NCBI GenBank assembly: GCA_002436065.1
Contig: DIXP01000099.1
Location: 28,901 to 92,900 of the forward strand
Reading direction: 5' to 3'
Source: Chloroflexi bacterium UBA6077
GTDB lineage: Bacteria > Chloroflexota > UBA6077
DNA length: 64,000 nucleotides
Shown in pieces: positions 41,410 through 52,473 of the stretch. Numbering within the stretch: the stretch's first letter is position 1; each line of letters starts with the position of its first letter. Both the position numbers and the translations under genes were made by a program. The notes below the pieces were generated by a model. The model was not told the origin of the DNA and ran no database searches. It saw nothing but the letters and a program-made list of their open reading frames with translations.

Positions 41410-43836
41410 TTGGCAGTCAAGGTTTTCGGCGATGCGCCCTCGGGCAAGACCAGGAGGGATCTCTCTTCCTCTCTCAAGGAACCCGATCCCCAGCAGCTGG
41501 TCATGGCCTGGGACGCGGAAGCCAAGGCGAAGAAGGCCGCGCCTACAGAGAAGGCCACCAAGACCAAGAAGGCCGCGAAGGCGGCAACCCCGCCCAGGAC
41601 CGAGAAGACCAAGAGGGAATCCGAGTCCAAAGCTAGGCCGTCGGCACCCACGAGCAAGGCCGGCTCGGCATCGAATAAGGCCGCGAAGGAACCAACACCC
41701 CGAGCTTCCGTGGGCGGCGGCGCTCTGTCTACCCTGAAGGCGGCCCCAACCCTGCTCGACCTCGAGGCGCGCACACCCAAAGTAACGGTCGCCAACACTG
41801 CGGTCCAGGCCGTCCCAGAGCCTGCACAGGCTACGCCTAAGAACGGCAACGGCCGGAACGGGAACGGATCAGCCACCGTCGTCGCCGATCCAAAGGAATA
41901 CACAGGCGACCAGATCCAGATCCTGGAAGGGGTCCAGCACATCCGCCAGCGCCCGGGGATGTACATTGGCAGCACCTCCGCCTCCGGGCTGCTCCACCTG
42001 GTATACGAGGCGATCGACAACGTCGTCGACGAGTTCAACGCGGGCCACGGCGATCGCATGGCCGTTTCCATCGACCGGGACAACCGGGTGACCGTGCGCG
42101 ACGAGGCGCGGGGCATCCCCATTGACCCCAAGGAGTGGGGCGGGACCGTGTTGCCCACCGCCACCTGGATCTTCATCAAGCCCTTCAGCGGCGGCAAGTT
42201 CGAGGCGGGGGCCTACAAGCAGGCCGGCGGCCTCCACGGCGTCGGCCTCACCGTGATCAACGCCCTCTCATACGAACTCGACGTGGACATCTGGCGGGAC
42301 GGCCGGCACTTCCACCAGCGCTTTCGCCAGGGCGAGGCCCTCAACTACGAGGTCGACTCGTGCGACCCCGAACTGCGCGGCACCCAGCTCTCCTGGATGG
42401 CCGACCCGGCGATCTTCGACGAGGACGCATCCTACGACGTGGAGGCGCTGCTGTCCCGCCTGGAGGCGACAGCCTGCCTGAACCGAGGGCTGTGGATCGA
42501 CCTCGAGTACTGGGACGAGGAGAGCAAGAAGGCCGTTCGCCGGGTCCTCCACTCGGAAAACGGTCTGGCCGACTACGTCACCACCCTCTCCACGGCGACG
42601 GCCGCGCCCATCCTCAAGCACCCGATCTCCATCGCCAAGGCGAAGGACGAGGTCACCGTGGAGGTGGTGCTGCAGCCGGACAAGGGTTACAAATCCCAGA
42701 TCTTCTCCTTCGCCAACGGTGTCCGCACGCCCGACGGCGGCACCCACGAGATCGGCTTCAAGGCGGCCCTCACCAAGCTGGTGAACGACTACGCGCTGAA
42801 GTGGAACCTCATCAAGGACCGGTCGAAGGAGGCCCTCAAGCCGGACGTCATCCAACAAGGCCTCTCCGTGGTGATCTCGGTCAAGCTGGCCGACCCACAG
42901 TTCCAAGGACAGACGAAGAACCGGCTGAACAACGCACCGGTGGAGGGGATCGTCCGCTCCGTCGTCTTCGAGGGACTGTCGGAGTGGTTCGAGACGAACC
43001 AGCCGCAGGCCAAGGAGTGGTTGAAGAAGATCCACCTTGCCCAGAAGGCCCGCAACGAGGCCCAGATGGCCGAGGAGTTGGCCCGCACCGGCCAGAAGCG
43101 AGGCTCGGAGCTGATAGACGTGTCCCTCTCGAAGAAGTTCGCCGCCTGCAACGGCAACGACCCGGGGCGGAACGAGCTGTTCGTGGTGGAGGGCGAGAGC
43201 GCCGGGGGGAGCGCCAAGCAGGCGAGGAAGAGCGAGTTTCAGGCGATCCTGGCACTGAAAGGGAAGCCTCTCAACGTCGCCAACGCCTCCCTCCAACGGA
43301 TCGTGGACAACGAGGAGATTCGCACTATCATCTCCGTCATCGGCACGGGGACCCGTCACCTCTTCGACGTGGAGAAGCTGAAGTTCCACAAGGTCATCCT
43401 GCTCTCAGACGCCGACGTGGATGGGAGCCACATCGTCTGCCTGCTGCTCACCCTCTTCCATCAGGAGATGCCGGGGCTGATCGAGGCGGGGCACGTCTAC
43501 CTGGGCTGCCCGCCCCTCTACTCAGTCAAGTACAAGGGCAAGACGCTCTGGCTCACCGACGACGACGCCCGCCGCAAGTTCCTGCGCGAGCACCCTGACG
43601 CCGGCAACCTGGAGTTCAAGCGCTACAAGGGCCTCGGCGAGATGAATGCCTCGGAGCTGCGTGAGACCACCATGGATCCCGCCAAACGGGTGCTTCGCCG
43701 GGTGACCCTGGAGGACTCCGTGCTGGCCAGCCGCCTCGTGAACGACCTGATGGCCCGCGAGAACGCCCAGGCCCGCCGGGCCCTCCTCGCCAAGCAGGCC
43801 AAGCACCTGGCAGCGGCAGGGAACCTGGATGTGTGA
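41410..43836 (+). CDS. Type IIA topoisomerase subunit B (GyrB/ParE-like) with lysine/alanine-rich extension
   Basis: This is the ATPase/TOPRIM subunit of gyrase or topoisomerase IV, about 808 residues from a TTG at 41410 (GGAGG nine bases upstream); ATG at 41338 or 41503 is possible. Residues up to about 150 are Lys/Ala/Pro/Ser-rich and unlike the family, resembling histone-like tails. The ATPase then shows YEAIDNVVDEFNAG with the catalytic Glu, and GGLHGVGLTVINALS. The Bergerat DNGRG motif instead reads DEARG (231-235), losing the usual Gly. The TOPRIM parts VVEGESAGGSAKQ and LSDADVDGSHI are intact. It pairs with the GyrA/ParC-like gene at 44446. Gyrase versus Topo IV cannot be decided by eye. 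Confidence 0.88.
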   Translation: MAVKVFGDAPSGKTRRDLSSSLKEPDPQQLVMAWDAEAKAKKAAPTEKATKTKKAAKAATPPRTEKTKRESESKARPSAPTSKAGSASNKAAKEPTPRASVGGGALSTLKAAPTLLDLEARTPKVTVANTAVQAVPEPAQATPKNGNGRNGNGSATVVADPKEYTGDQIQILEGVQHIRQRPGMYIGSTSASGLLHLVYEAIDNVVDEFNAGHGDRMAVSIDRDNRVTVRDEARGIPIDPKEWGGTVLPTATWIFIKPFSGGKFEAGAYKQAGGLHGVGLTVINALSYELDVDIWRDGRHFHQRFRQGEALNYEVDSCDPELRGTQLSWMADPAIFDEDASYDVEALLSRLEATACLNRGLWIDLEYWDEESKKAVRRVLHSENGLADYVTTLSTATAAPILKHPISIAKAKDEVTVEVVLQPDKGYKSQIFSFANGVRTPDGGTHEIGFKAALTKLVNDYALKWNLIKDRSKEALKPDVIQQGLSVVISVKLADPQFQGQTKNRLNNAPVEGIVRSVVFEGLSEWFETNQPQAKEWLKKIHLAQKARNEAQMAEELARTGQKRGSELIDVSLSKKFAACNGNDPGRNELFVVEGESAGGSAKQARKSEFQAILALKGKPLNVANASLQRIVDNEEIRTIISVIGTGTRHLFDVEKLKFHKVILLSDADVDGSHIVCLLLTLFHQEMPGLIEAGHVYLGCPPLYSVKYKGKTLWLTDDDARRKFLREHPDAGNLEFKRYKGLGEMNASELRETTMDPAKRVLRRVTLEDSVLASRLVNDLMARENAQARRALLAKQAKHLAAAGNLDV

Positions 43837-43842
43837 TGGGAC

Positions 43843-43934
43843 GGACCTAACCCCCCCGGCCCCCCTTCCCGCGTCGGGAAGGGGGGGTAGTAAGCCCCCT
43901 CTCCGCGTCGGAGAGGGGGTTGGGGGTGAGGTCC
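43843..43934. repeat. 92-bp repeat, left copy flanking the DUF559 gene
   Basis: Seven bases after the topoisomerase B stop begins a 92-bp element running from ggacctaa to gaggtcc. It holds hairpins with arms ccttcccg (loop cgt) and ccccctctccg (loop cgt). A near-identical element lies at 44343-44434, exactly 500 bp to the right in the same orientation. In the right copy the loop of the first hairpin reads acg, the complement of cgt. Confidence 0.9.
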
Positions 43935-43975
43935 ACATCCCTCTCCGCATCGGAAGTATGGGGAGAGATCTCGCA

Positions 43976-44350
43976 ATGCCAGTGATCAACATCGTTTTCG
44001 GGCAGAAGGTGAATGAGGCCAAAGTCCAGCTGGCAAAGGATCTCCGCAAGAACATGACGCCCGAAGAGCAAGCGTTGTGGAAACGTCTTCGGGGTAATCA
44101 ACTCCACAGCCTCCACTTCCGGCGACAACAGGTCATTGATGGCTTCATCGCGGACTTCTACTGCCATGCTGGGCGTCTGGTGGTAGAAGTAGATGGCGGT
44201 GTACACGAGGACCAGCGGGAGTACGACGCCGAACGCGACAGGATCATGACATCGCGAGGGCTTCGCGTCTTTAGAGTAACGAATGAGGAGATCCAGCAGA
44301 ATCTGGAAGGCGTACTGGAACGCATAGCATCGGAGGCTAGCGGGACCTAA
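43976..44350 (+). CDS. DUF559 endonuclease-domain protein
   Basis: This 124-residue protein has the DUF559/VSR-like PD-(D/E)xK nuclease-like layout. NMTPEEQALWKRLRGNQ and FRRQQVIDGFIADFYC are followed by GRLVVEVDGGVH, a core with acidic residues, and a C-terminal VFRVTNEEIQQNLEGVLERI. Activity is not proven for the family. ATG at 43976 has GGGGAG about eight bases upstream. The last two codons and the TAA stop lie inside the right flanking repeat (GGGACCTAA), so gene and repeat are physically fused. It interrupts the gyrB/gyrA-type gene pair and looks like a repeat-bounded cassette. Confidence 0.85.
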   Translation: MPVINIVFGQKVNEAKVQLAKDLRKNMTPEEQALWKRLRGNQLHSLHFRRQQVIDGFIADFYCHAGRLVVEVDGGVHEDQREYDAERDRIMTSRGLRVFRVTNEEIQQNLEGVLERIASEASGT

Positions 44351-44434
44351 CCCCCCTGCCCCCCTTCCCGACGCGGGAAGGAGGAGCCACAAAGCCCCCT
44401 CTCCGCGTCGGAGAGGGGGTTGGGGGTGAGGTCC
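44343..44434. repeat. 92-bp repeat, right copy flanking the DUF559 gene
   Basis: This is the direct-orientation partner of 43843-43934, also 92 bp, from ggacctaa to gaggtcc with the same two hairpins. It overlaps the end of the DUF559 gene by eight bases and ends 12 bases before the topoisomerase A start. Confidence 0.9.
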
Positions 44435-44445
44435 GAACCGCAATC

Positions 44446-46857
<2,412 letters not shown>

Positions 46858-46901
46858 GCCGCATTGGGCGGCGAAGCCGTTTGGCAGGCCGCTGCACGGT
46901 G

Positions 46902-46994
46902 TCAGGACAGGGCTGGCAGGCAGGTTGACAGCACCAACGACAGCACCACCAGAATGACCACCACCACCCAGATAATCCGCATCGTGTTCGACAT
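46902..46994 (-). CDS. Possible small membrane protein (30 residues)
   Basis: A 31-codon frame starting at ATG 46994 encodes a basic start (MSNTMRII), one strongly hydrophobic helix (WVVVVILVVLSLVLS) and CLPALS. A GGGGGG-type ribosome site stands upstream. It follows hflC and a hairpin on the same strand. No homologue is recalled, and such short hydrophobic frames arise by chance, so the call is tentative. Confidence 0.35.
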   Translation of the reverse strand: MSNTMRIIWVVVVILVVLSLVLSTCLPALS

Positions 46995-47072
46995 CGCTGA
47001 CCTACCCCCCCTCAGGCTGATGCTCCATACTTTCTCCGGCCGCCAGAACCGGGTGGCCGGTTTCGCCACCAC

Positions 47073-47108
47073 GCGGGTATCGCCCAGGTTGTCCTGGGCG
47101 ATACCCGC
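47073..47108. terminator. 16-bp perfect hairpin downstream of hflC
   Basis: Arms gcgggtatcgcccagg (47073-47088) and its exact complement (47093-47108) enclose a four-base loop ttgt. It lies 35 bases past the hflC stop and probably ends the hflKC transcript. Confidence 0.6.
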
Positions 47109-47143
47109 CAATCAGCGAGGCAGCCTGCCTCGTAACACCACCT

Positions 47144-48133
47144 CTACGGGGCCGATACCGTGCCGCCGGCAGCGGGTGGCCCCGAAGGAGCAGGGCTGAC
47201 CGGCTGGGCACCACCGGTCCCGGCCGTCTGAGGCGAGGCAGCCGGTGCCGCTTGATCGGCAGGCGCTGACGATTGCCGGTGATTGCTCAGCAGGTAGCTG
47301 AACAGCTCCGAATCGGACGGTAGCACCAGGGTGTCTCCGCCCCTCAGGATCTTTGCATAGGACTCCAGCCGCCGTTGGAAGGCGTAGAACTCCGGATCCT
47401 GTTGCAACGCCTGAGCATATATGCCGATCGCCTCGGCCTCACCCTCGCCGCGCAACTTCTGGGCCTGCTCGTATGCATCCGCCAGCAACACCACCTTCTC
47501 CCGATCGGCCGCGGCCTTGATCTGGGCCGACTGCTCCGCGCCTTCAGCCCGGTACCGGTTCGCCTCGCGTGAGCGCTCGGCCTTCATCCTATCGAAGACG
47601 CTCTGCTGGACCTCGGATGGGAGGTCGGCCCGCTTGATCCGGACGTCCTCTATCTGGATACCGAACGACTCGGCCTGCTTCGCGGCACTATTGGCCACGT
47701 TGGTCATGATCTGCTCGCGCTGCTCAGCAATCACCTGGCCAAAAGGTACCGTCGCCAGCTCCCGACGCATTTCGGAGTAGACCACGTCATCCAGCCGCGC
47801 CCTGGCTCCGGCCTCGGTCCGAACTGTCACGAAGTATCGGAAGGGATCGATGATCCGCCAGCGGGTCACGTGGTCCACCCGCAGCCGCTTCTTGTCCAGC
47901 GTCAGGTACTCCTGAGGCACCGCGTCGCTAGAGAGAAGACGGCGATCCATGTAGGACACACTGTCCACAAAGGGCACCCTGAAGTAGATACCCGGCTGCT
48001 GGGCCGTGTACTGGTAATTGCCCAGCCGCGTGACGATCCCCTGGGTGGTCTCGCTGATCAAAAATATGCTCTGGGTGAGCAGCAGAACTACCACCGCAAT
48101 CCCCAGAAGCAGCACACTACCTGCCTTGCCCAT
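47144..48133 (-). CDS. hflC: HflC-like SPFH/prohibitin-domain membrane protein
   Basis: This 329-residue protein has one N-terminal membrane helix (VLLLGIAVVVLLLTQSIFLI) followed by an SPFH domain (GIVTRLGNYQYTAQQPGIYFRVPFVDSVSYMDRRLL) and coiled-coil helices. In other bacteria HflK and HflC form a large complex around FtsH. The C-terminal 40 residues are Pro/Ala/Ser-rich and extra. ATG at 48133 with GGGAGG upstream lies inside the 3' end of hflK (17-base overlap), so the pair is co-translated. Confidence 0.88.
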   Translation of the reverse strand: MGKAGSVLLLGIAVVVLLLTQSIFLISETTQGIVTRLGNYQYTAQQPGIYFRVPFVDSVSYMDRRLLSSDAVPQEYLTLDKKRLRVDHVTRWRIIDPFRYFVTVRTEAGARARLDDVVYSEMRRELATVPFGQVIAEQREQIMTNVANSAAKQAESFGIQIEDVRIKRADLPSEVQQSVFDRMKAERSREANRYRAEGAEQSAQIKAAADREKVVLLADAYEQAQKLRGEGEAEAIGIYAQALQQDPEFYAFQRRLESYAKILRGGDTLVLPSDSELFSYLLSNHRQSSAPADQAAPAASPQTAGTGGAQPVSPAPSGPPAAGGTVSAP

Positions 48134-49151
48134 TGCTGCCTCCCTCACCAGCCGCTGGCGCTGTCCCGTTTCTCAGAGGCAGGAACGGCAAGACCCCGTT
48201 CTGCTGACCCCCTTCCACCAACACCTTGTCCACCGTGCCAAGCACCTTTTCCAACGCCTCCAGGTGCAGGCGCTCCCGCGTCACATCCGGGGCACTTTGG
48301 TACTCCCTCAGGATGGAGCTAAACCGTGTGCTGTCACCACGGGCTATCCGGACCCGCTCCTCCCTGAAGGCGGTAGCCGCCTCGGTGATCTGCTTCGCCT
48401 CGCCCCTGGCCCTGGGCAAAACGTCTTCCCGATATGCCTGGGCCTCGTTCACCACACGCTCCCGGTCCTCCCGTGCCCGGACCACCTCGTGAAATGCGTC
48501 CCTCACCTGATCGGGTGCGTCGGCCACCTGTAGCCGCACGTCCGTCACCATGATGCCGGAGCGGTAGTTGTCCAAGAGCTGCTCCATGAACACCCGAGTA
48601 TTTTCCTGGACCAATGCCCGCTGCTCGGTGATGACGTCGTCAATGGGCATCTGCCCAACTGCGCTTCGCAGCGCCACCTCAGCGGTGCTCGCCAGGACCC
48701 CATCCGGATTCTGCGTGTTGAATACGAAGGCCGCCGAGTCCTGGACCCGATACTGGACCAGCAGCCCGACCTCGACGATGTTCTCATCGCGAGTCAGCAT
48801 CAGCGCCTCCTCAAGAACCCGCTGGTTCCCCTGAGCCTGCGCCGTAGCGGCCGATCGGAAACCGATCTCGGCACGCCGGATGTTCCGTACGTCCACGATA
48901 TCCACCTGCTGGAATGGCCACGGCAAGCGATAGTTGATGCCCGGCCCTGTGGTGTGAGTGTGCTTACCAAAGGTGCGGATCACACCCTCCTCGCTGGGCT
49001 GGACCATGTAGACGCCGGAGACCAGCCAGGCGATCAAGAGCACCACCGGGAGCGCCCAGAGGAAGTGGCTGCCTCCCCGGAACCTCCTGGCGGTGTCCTT
49101 GAGGAGCGCCTCGAACTCCGCGTCCGATCTTCGTCCTCCAAAGTTGTTCAA
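48117..49151 (-). CDS. hflK: HflK-like SPFH/prohibitin-domain membrane protein
   Basis: This 344-residue protein has a short soluble start, one membrane helix (FLWALPVVLLIAWLVSGVYMV) and an SPFH domain (GVIRTFGKHTHTTGPGINYRLPWPFQQVDIVDV) with a long coiled-coil tail. It partners HflC to organise FtsH proteolysis at the membrane. The start is TTG at 49151 after AGGG. No hflX or ftsH is seen nearby. Confidence 0.88.
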   Translation of the reverse strand: MNNFGGRRSDAEFEALLKDTARRFRGGSHFLWALPVVLLIAWLVSGVYMVQPSEEGVIRTFGKHTHTTGPGINYRLPWPFQQVDIVDVRNIRRAEIGFRSAATAQAQGNQRVLEEALMLTRDENIVEVGLLVQYRVQDSAAFVFNTQNPDGVLASTAEVALRSAVGQMPIDDVITEQRALVQENTRVFMEQLLDNYRSGIMVTDVRLQVADAPDQVRDAFHEVVRAREDRERVVNEAQAYREDVLPRARGEAKQITEAATAFREERVRIARGDSTRFSSILREYQSAPDVTRERLHLEALEKVLGTVDKVLVEGGQQNGVLPFLPLRNGTAPAAGEGGSNGQGR

Positions 49152-49525
49152 TCCCTGCCTCCAGACTCACTGCCAAAACGGGAATAACCCCATCGGATCA
49201 TCTACGGACCTATAGAAGCATCTTCTGAGAAGCTTCTAGATCCATAAGATGGAAGCGCAATCTCTAGGCCATACAATCCCATGACTCATCGGCCGACTCT
49301 TCAATGAGACAGTCTCCTCCCACTTTCACGCGCCAGGGGACCGGACTACACCATGACGTCGCAGATTGTTCCATTCCCCGACATAACTGCACATGAAGCA
49401 GAAGATGGGCGATATACTTGGCTCGGAGAAGCAAGCCATGGTGAGGCTGACCACACTGGACACTCTTGATCGGCTGGAAGTGGTTGATAACCTTGCTCTT
49501 CAGCAACATCAGGAAGGAAGCAGAC
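49152..49525. other. Divergent intergenic region between hflK and tenA
   Basis: These 374 bases hold the promoters for hflK (minus) and tenA (plus). A hairpin tagaagc..gcttcta spans about 49211-49237 without clear function. No TPP riboswitch (THI box) pattern could be recognised ahead of tenA. Confidence 0.5.
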
Positions 49526-50194
49526 ATGTCATTCGCGCAACAGCTACTCGACGGCGAAAAGGAGATCAGGGCGCTCATCACCACACACCCCTTCGTCCAG
49601 GGATTGGCGGATGGGACCTTGCCGGTGGAGAGGTTCCGGTTCTACATGGCCCAGGACTACGTCTTCCTGGTCGAATACGGCCGGATTTGGGGGCTGGCCG
49701 TGGCCAAGGCACGAGACCTCCCCACCATGAGGAAACTGGGGCAACTACTCCACTCCACCCTGGAGGTGGAGATGGATCTCCACCGTAGCTACGCTGCCGA
49801 GTTCGGGGTCACCAAGCAGGAATTGGAAACGACCGAGCCCGCTCCAGCCACCCATGCCTACACACGTCACCTACTAAATGTGGCCTGGAGCGGCAGCCTG
49901 GCGGAGATCCTCGGGAGTCTATTGCCCTGCCAGTGGGGCTACTGGGAGCTGGCGTCCGAGATGGCCGCCCAGGGAAAGGCGATATCCTCCAATCCCTACC
50001 AGGAGTGGATCAAGGCATACTCGGCACCGGAGTACGGTGACCTGGTGAGATGGCTACGGGATTCCTTCGACTCGCTGGTAGAAGGAGCCAGGCCCGAGGA
50101 TCTCACCAGGGTAGGGCGTGAGTTCGCCACCAGCATCCGCTATGAACTGATGTTCTGGAAGATGGCTTGGTCGTTCGTTCCTAAATCCCAATAG
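49526..50194 (+). CDS. tenA: TenA family protein (thiaminase II-like)
   Basis: This 222-residue all-helical protein matches TenA. The catalytic Cys135 lies in LLPCQWGYWELA, the same number as in the Bacillus enzyme, and a C-terminal SIRYELMFWKMAW carries the expected acidic residue (YELMFW). FMAQDYVFLVEYGR-type segments are present. TenA hydrolyses thiamin degradation products to salvage the pyrimidine, or hydrolyses thiamin. ATG at 49526 has AGGAAGGA upstream; a longer upstream frame is less likely. It stands alone, without other thi genes. Confidence 0.88.
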   Translation: MSFAQQLLDGEKEIRALITTHPFVQGLADGTLPVERFRFYMAQDYVFLVEYGRIWGLAVAKARDLPTMRKLGQLLHSTLEVEMDLHRSYAAEFGVTKQELETTEPAPATHAYTRHLLNVAWSGSLAEILGSLLPCQWGYWELASEMAAQGKAISSNPYQEWIKAYSAPEYGDLVRWLRDSFDSLVEGARPEDLTRVGREFATSIRYELMFWKMAWSFVPKSQ

Positions 50195-50297
50195 TACCGA
50201 GAAACGTGACGAGTAGAATCTCCCCTCTCCCGGCCCAAATCGTGCTTCTGGCCGCCTTGGCGTCCCCCTGCCGAGGCACAAGATCCCAGGAGAGGCA

Positions 50298-50966
50298 TTG
50301 TCGAAGATGGCAGGAGCGATGGATTTGGTCCCGCCAGCTAAGGTCGCGGAGGACACCCTGTACCGGATCGGCCTGCAGCCCAATCCCCTGGTCTGGCCGC
50401 CACGCAGCAGGATCGGAGGCGGCCGATACGATGATCCGGAGCGGCAGTTCCGCACCCTCTACATCGCCGAGCAGCGCCGGGCCTCCTTCGTGGAGATCCT
50501 GGCCCCCTTCCGGCGGTCGGCCGTACTGTTCCACCGGCCTTCTCCAAACGGCCACTCGGACTGGCCGGCCGACAAGTTTGCCCGGCTGGTGAGGTGGTGC
50601 GGACGCCGCTGCATGGGCCAACTGCAGTTGGCGCCCGGGCAGCGCTGGCTGGACCTGCGGCTCGCGGGGGTTCGCAAGGGCGTGCACGCCGAGCTGGCCG
50701 GCCTGCTGGAGGAGTTGGGGCTGGAGGGACTTGAGATCACAGGCAGCCAGATTCGCCATCGAAGGCTGACCCAGTGCATCGCGCGCTGGGCCCACGACCA
50801 GGGCTTCGCCGGCATCGCCTACAAGAGCCGCTTCGGTGACCACTTCGATTGCTGGGCTGTGTTCGAGGGGGCGCGCTTCGAGCCGATTGGCCGGCCAGAG
50901 CCGATCTTGCCCCACGACCCGGATCTCCGAGAGACGGTTCAACTCCTCGGCCTGTCCCTCATCTAG
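50298..50966 (+). CDS. RES-domain protein
   Basis: This 222-residue protein carries the RES signature. After YRIGLQPNPLVW come the Arg in RIGGGRYDDP, FRTLYIAEQRRASFVEILAPFRR with the Glu and Ser region, and a C-terminal GFAGIAYKSRFGDHFDCWAVFEGA. RES toxins degrade NAD+ and normally pair with a Xre-type antitoxin, but no antitoxin gene adjoins it. It may therefore be an orphan enzyme. A TTG at 50298 after AGGAG is taken; ATG at 50307 is possible. Confidence 0.75.
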   Translation: MSKMAGAMDLVPPAKVAEDTLYRIGLQPNPLVWPPRSRIGGGRYDDPERQFRTLYIAEQRRASFVEILAPFRRSAVLFHRPSPNGHSDWPADKFARLVRWCGRRCMGQLQLAPGQRWLDLRLAGVRKGVHAELAGLLEELGLEGLEITGSQIRHRRLTQCIARWAHDQGFAGIAYKSRFGDHFDCWAVFEGARFEPIGRPEPILPHDPDLRETVQLLGLSLI

Positions 50967-50988
50967 AGGCGTCGAGAGACGGAACCAC

Positions 50989-51020
50989 ACCGTCATTCCC
51001 GCCTCCGCGTGAATGACGGT
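50989..51020. terminator. Hairpin between convergent genes
   Basis: Arms accgtcattc (50989-50998) and gaatgacggt (51011-51020) around a 12-base loop sit between the RES gene and the convergent lyase gene, ending one base before the latter's stop. Likely bidirectional termination. Confidence 0.6.
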
Positions 51021-52397
51021 TTACGAGCGGTCTTGCGTAGGGATGACGGTGTGCAGAAGGGCCGACGCCGGTCCGCGGGCGAGTTGAGAAGCCAGGCCGA
51101 GGTAAGATCGGTGGTCGAAGAGGCGGTCGAGGTCCGCGTCCGACAGCTGCGCCCGCACCTCGGGCAGCTCCAGCAGGCAGTCGCGCAGCGGCCGGTCCTC
51201 CTCGAAGGCCCGCATGCTGGCCTCGTACACCAGATCGTGGGCCACTTGGCGACCGATCCGCTTGCCCAGCTCCAGCATCAGCGCCTCGGACATGATCGCC
51301 CCGTGGAGCAGCTCAAGGTTTCTCTCCATCCGGCAGCGGTTCACCTTGAGGCCGGCGATGATCTGGTCCAGCTTGGCCAGCGCTCCGCCTAACAGGATGA
51401 AGCCGTTGGGGAGTCCCACCCACTCCGTCCGCCAGATACCGGAGTGGCGCTCGTGCTCCTGGGCCATCGCCTCGAACACCATGGAAGCCTCGCCTCGGAT
51501 CGCCCTGGCGGCGGTGAGGACGGCGAAGCAGAGGCTGGGATTGCGCTTGTGGGGCATCGTGGAGGATCCCACCTTGCCGGAGAAGTGAGGTTCCTCCAGC
51601 TCGCCGTACTCCGTGCTCTGGAGTCGGTACAGCTCTCCGGCGATCTTCTCCAATGTGCCTGCCGTGAGGATCAAGAGGCTCGCCAACTCGGCCGACCGAT
51701 CTCGGGCGCTGTGCCAGCAGATCTCGGGAACCCCCAGACCCAACTCCGCCAGCGCCAACCGCTGAACCTCCGGACCCTGGTCGCCAAAACCAGCAAAGGT
51801 CCCCACGGCACCGGTGATGTTGCCCACCAGCACCCGCGGGACTGCCTGCTCCCAGCGCTCGACCTGCCGCTGCACCTCCCAACACCAGACCGCGACCTTG
51901 TAGCCGAAGGTGATGGGGAGGGCATGCTGGCCGTTGGTGCGGCCGGCCATCAGGGTATCGGCCTCCGTCTCTGCCAACTCCGCCAGTCGACCCCGCAGGG
52001 AACGAAGCCGCTCCAACACCAACTCGACCGCCTCCCGGTAGCGGAGGACGCTTGCGGTGTCGTAGACGTCCTGGGTAGTCGTGCCCCAATGGACGTATCC
52101 CCCCGCGTCCCCCTCGCAGGCATCCGCCAGCTCGCGGACGAGCGGCACCATCACGTGGCCCGCGGCCTCGATCCCCCGTCGCAGCCGGTCGAGCGGAAAC
52201 TCACCCTGGAGCGCCTGCCGGCAGATCTCCCGTGCGGCCTCCTTCGGGATCAAACCGACCCTCGCCTCGGCGTCGGCCAGAGCGGCCTCCACCTGCAAGA
52301 GGTGGCGCACCAGCGCCTCGTCGGCGAAGATCTCCCGCATCTGGGTATCGCCGAAGTTCCGCTCGAAGAGCGCCGACTCGATCATGGTCGATGGCAT
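51021..52397 (-). CDS. Fumarase/aspartase-superfamily lyase (PcaB/PurB-like)
   Basis: This 458-residue lyase of the fumarase/adenylosuccinate lyase superfamily forms tetramers with composite active sites. It has the signature GSSTMPHKRNPS, a conserved HWGTTTQDVYDT, and GRTNGQHALPITFGYKVA. The downstream EHERHSGIWRTEWVGLP resembles 3-carboxy-cis,cis-muconate cycloisomerases more than PurB. It could equally be a C-N lyase giving fumarate. ATG at 52397 has AAGGAGG upstream. It is followed by a TctC-type binding-protein gene on the same strand upstream, suggesting a carboxylate pathway. Confidence 0.85.
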   Translation of the reverse strand: MPSTMIESALFERNFGDTQMREIFADEALVRHLLQVEAALADAEARVGLIPKEAAREICRQALQGEFPLDRLRRGIEAAGHVMVPLVRELADACEGDAGGYVHWGTTTQDVYDTASVLRYREAVELVLERLRSLRGRLAELAETEADTLMAGRTNGQHALPITFGYKVAVWCWEVQRQVERWEQAVPRVLVGNITGAVGTFAGFGDQGPEVQRLALAELGLGVPEICWHSARDRSAELASLLILTAGTLEKIAGELYRLQSTEYGELEEPHFSGKVGSSTMPHKRNPSLCFAVLTAARAIRGEASMVFEAMAQEHERHSGIWRTEWVGLPNGFILLGGALAKLDQIIAGLKVNRCRMERNLELLHGAIMSEALMLELGKRIGRQVAHDLVYEASMRAFEEDRPLRDCLLELPEVRAQLSDADLDRLFDHRSYLGLASQLARGPASALLHTVIPTQDRS

Positions 52398-52428
52398 TGT
52401 AGCTCGCCTCCTTGAATTGGTCCCGGGG

Positions 52429-52464
52429 CCACCTGCTGCTGGGGCATGCCCCAGCAGCAGGTGG
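52429..52464. repeat. 36-bp perfect palindrome
   Basis: A perfect 36-bp palindrome, centre ctggggcatgccccag, lies 10 bases past the stop of the TctC-type gene and 31 bases before the lyase start. It may terminate or stabilise the transcript; no T-run follows. Confidence 0.7.
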
Positions 52465-52473
52465 AGTAGCATC

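Noticed and set aside
49152..49525. TPP riboswitch ahead of tenA
   Set aside because: The conserved THI-box strings could not be found on either strand.
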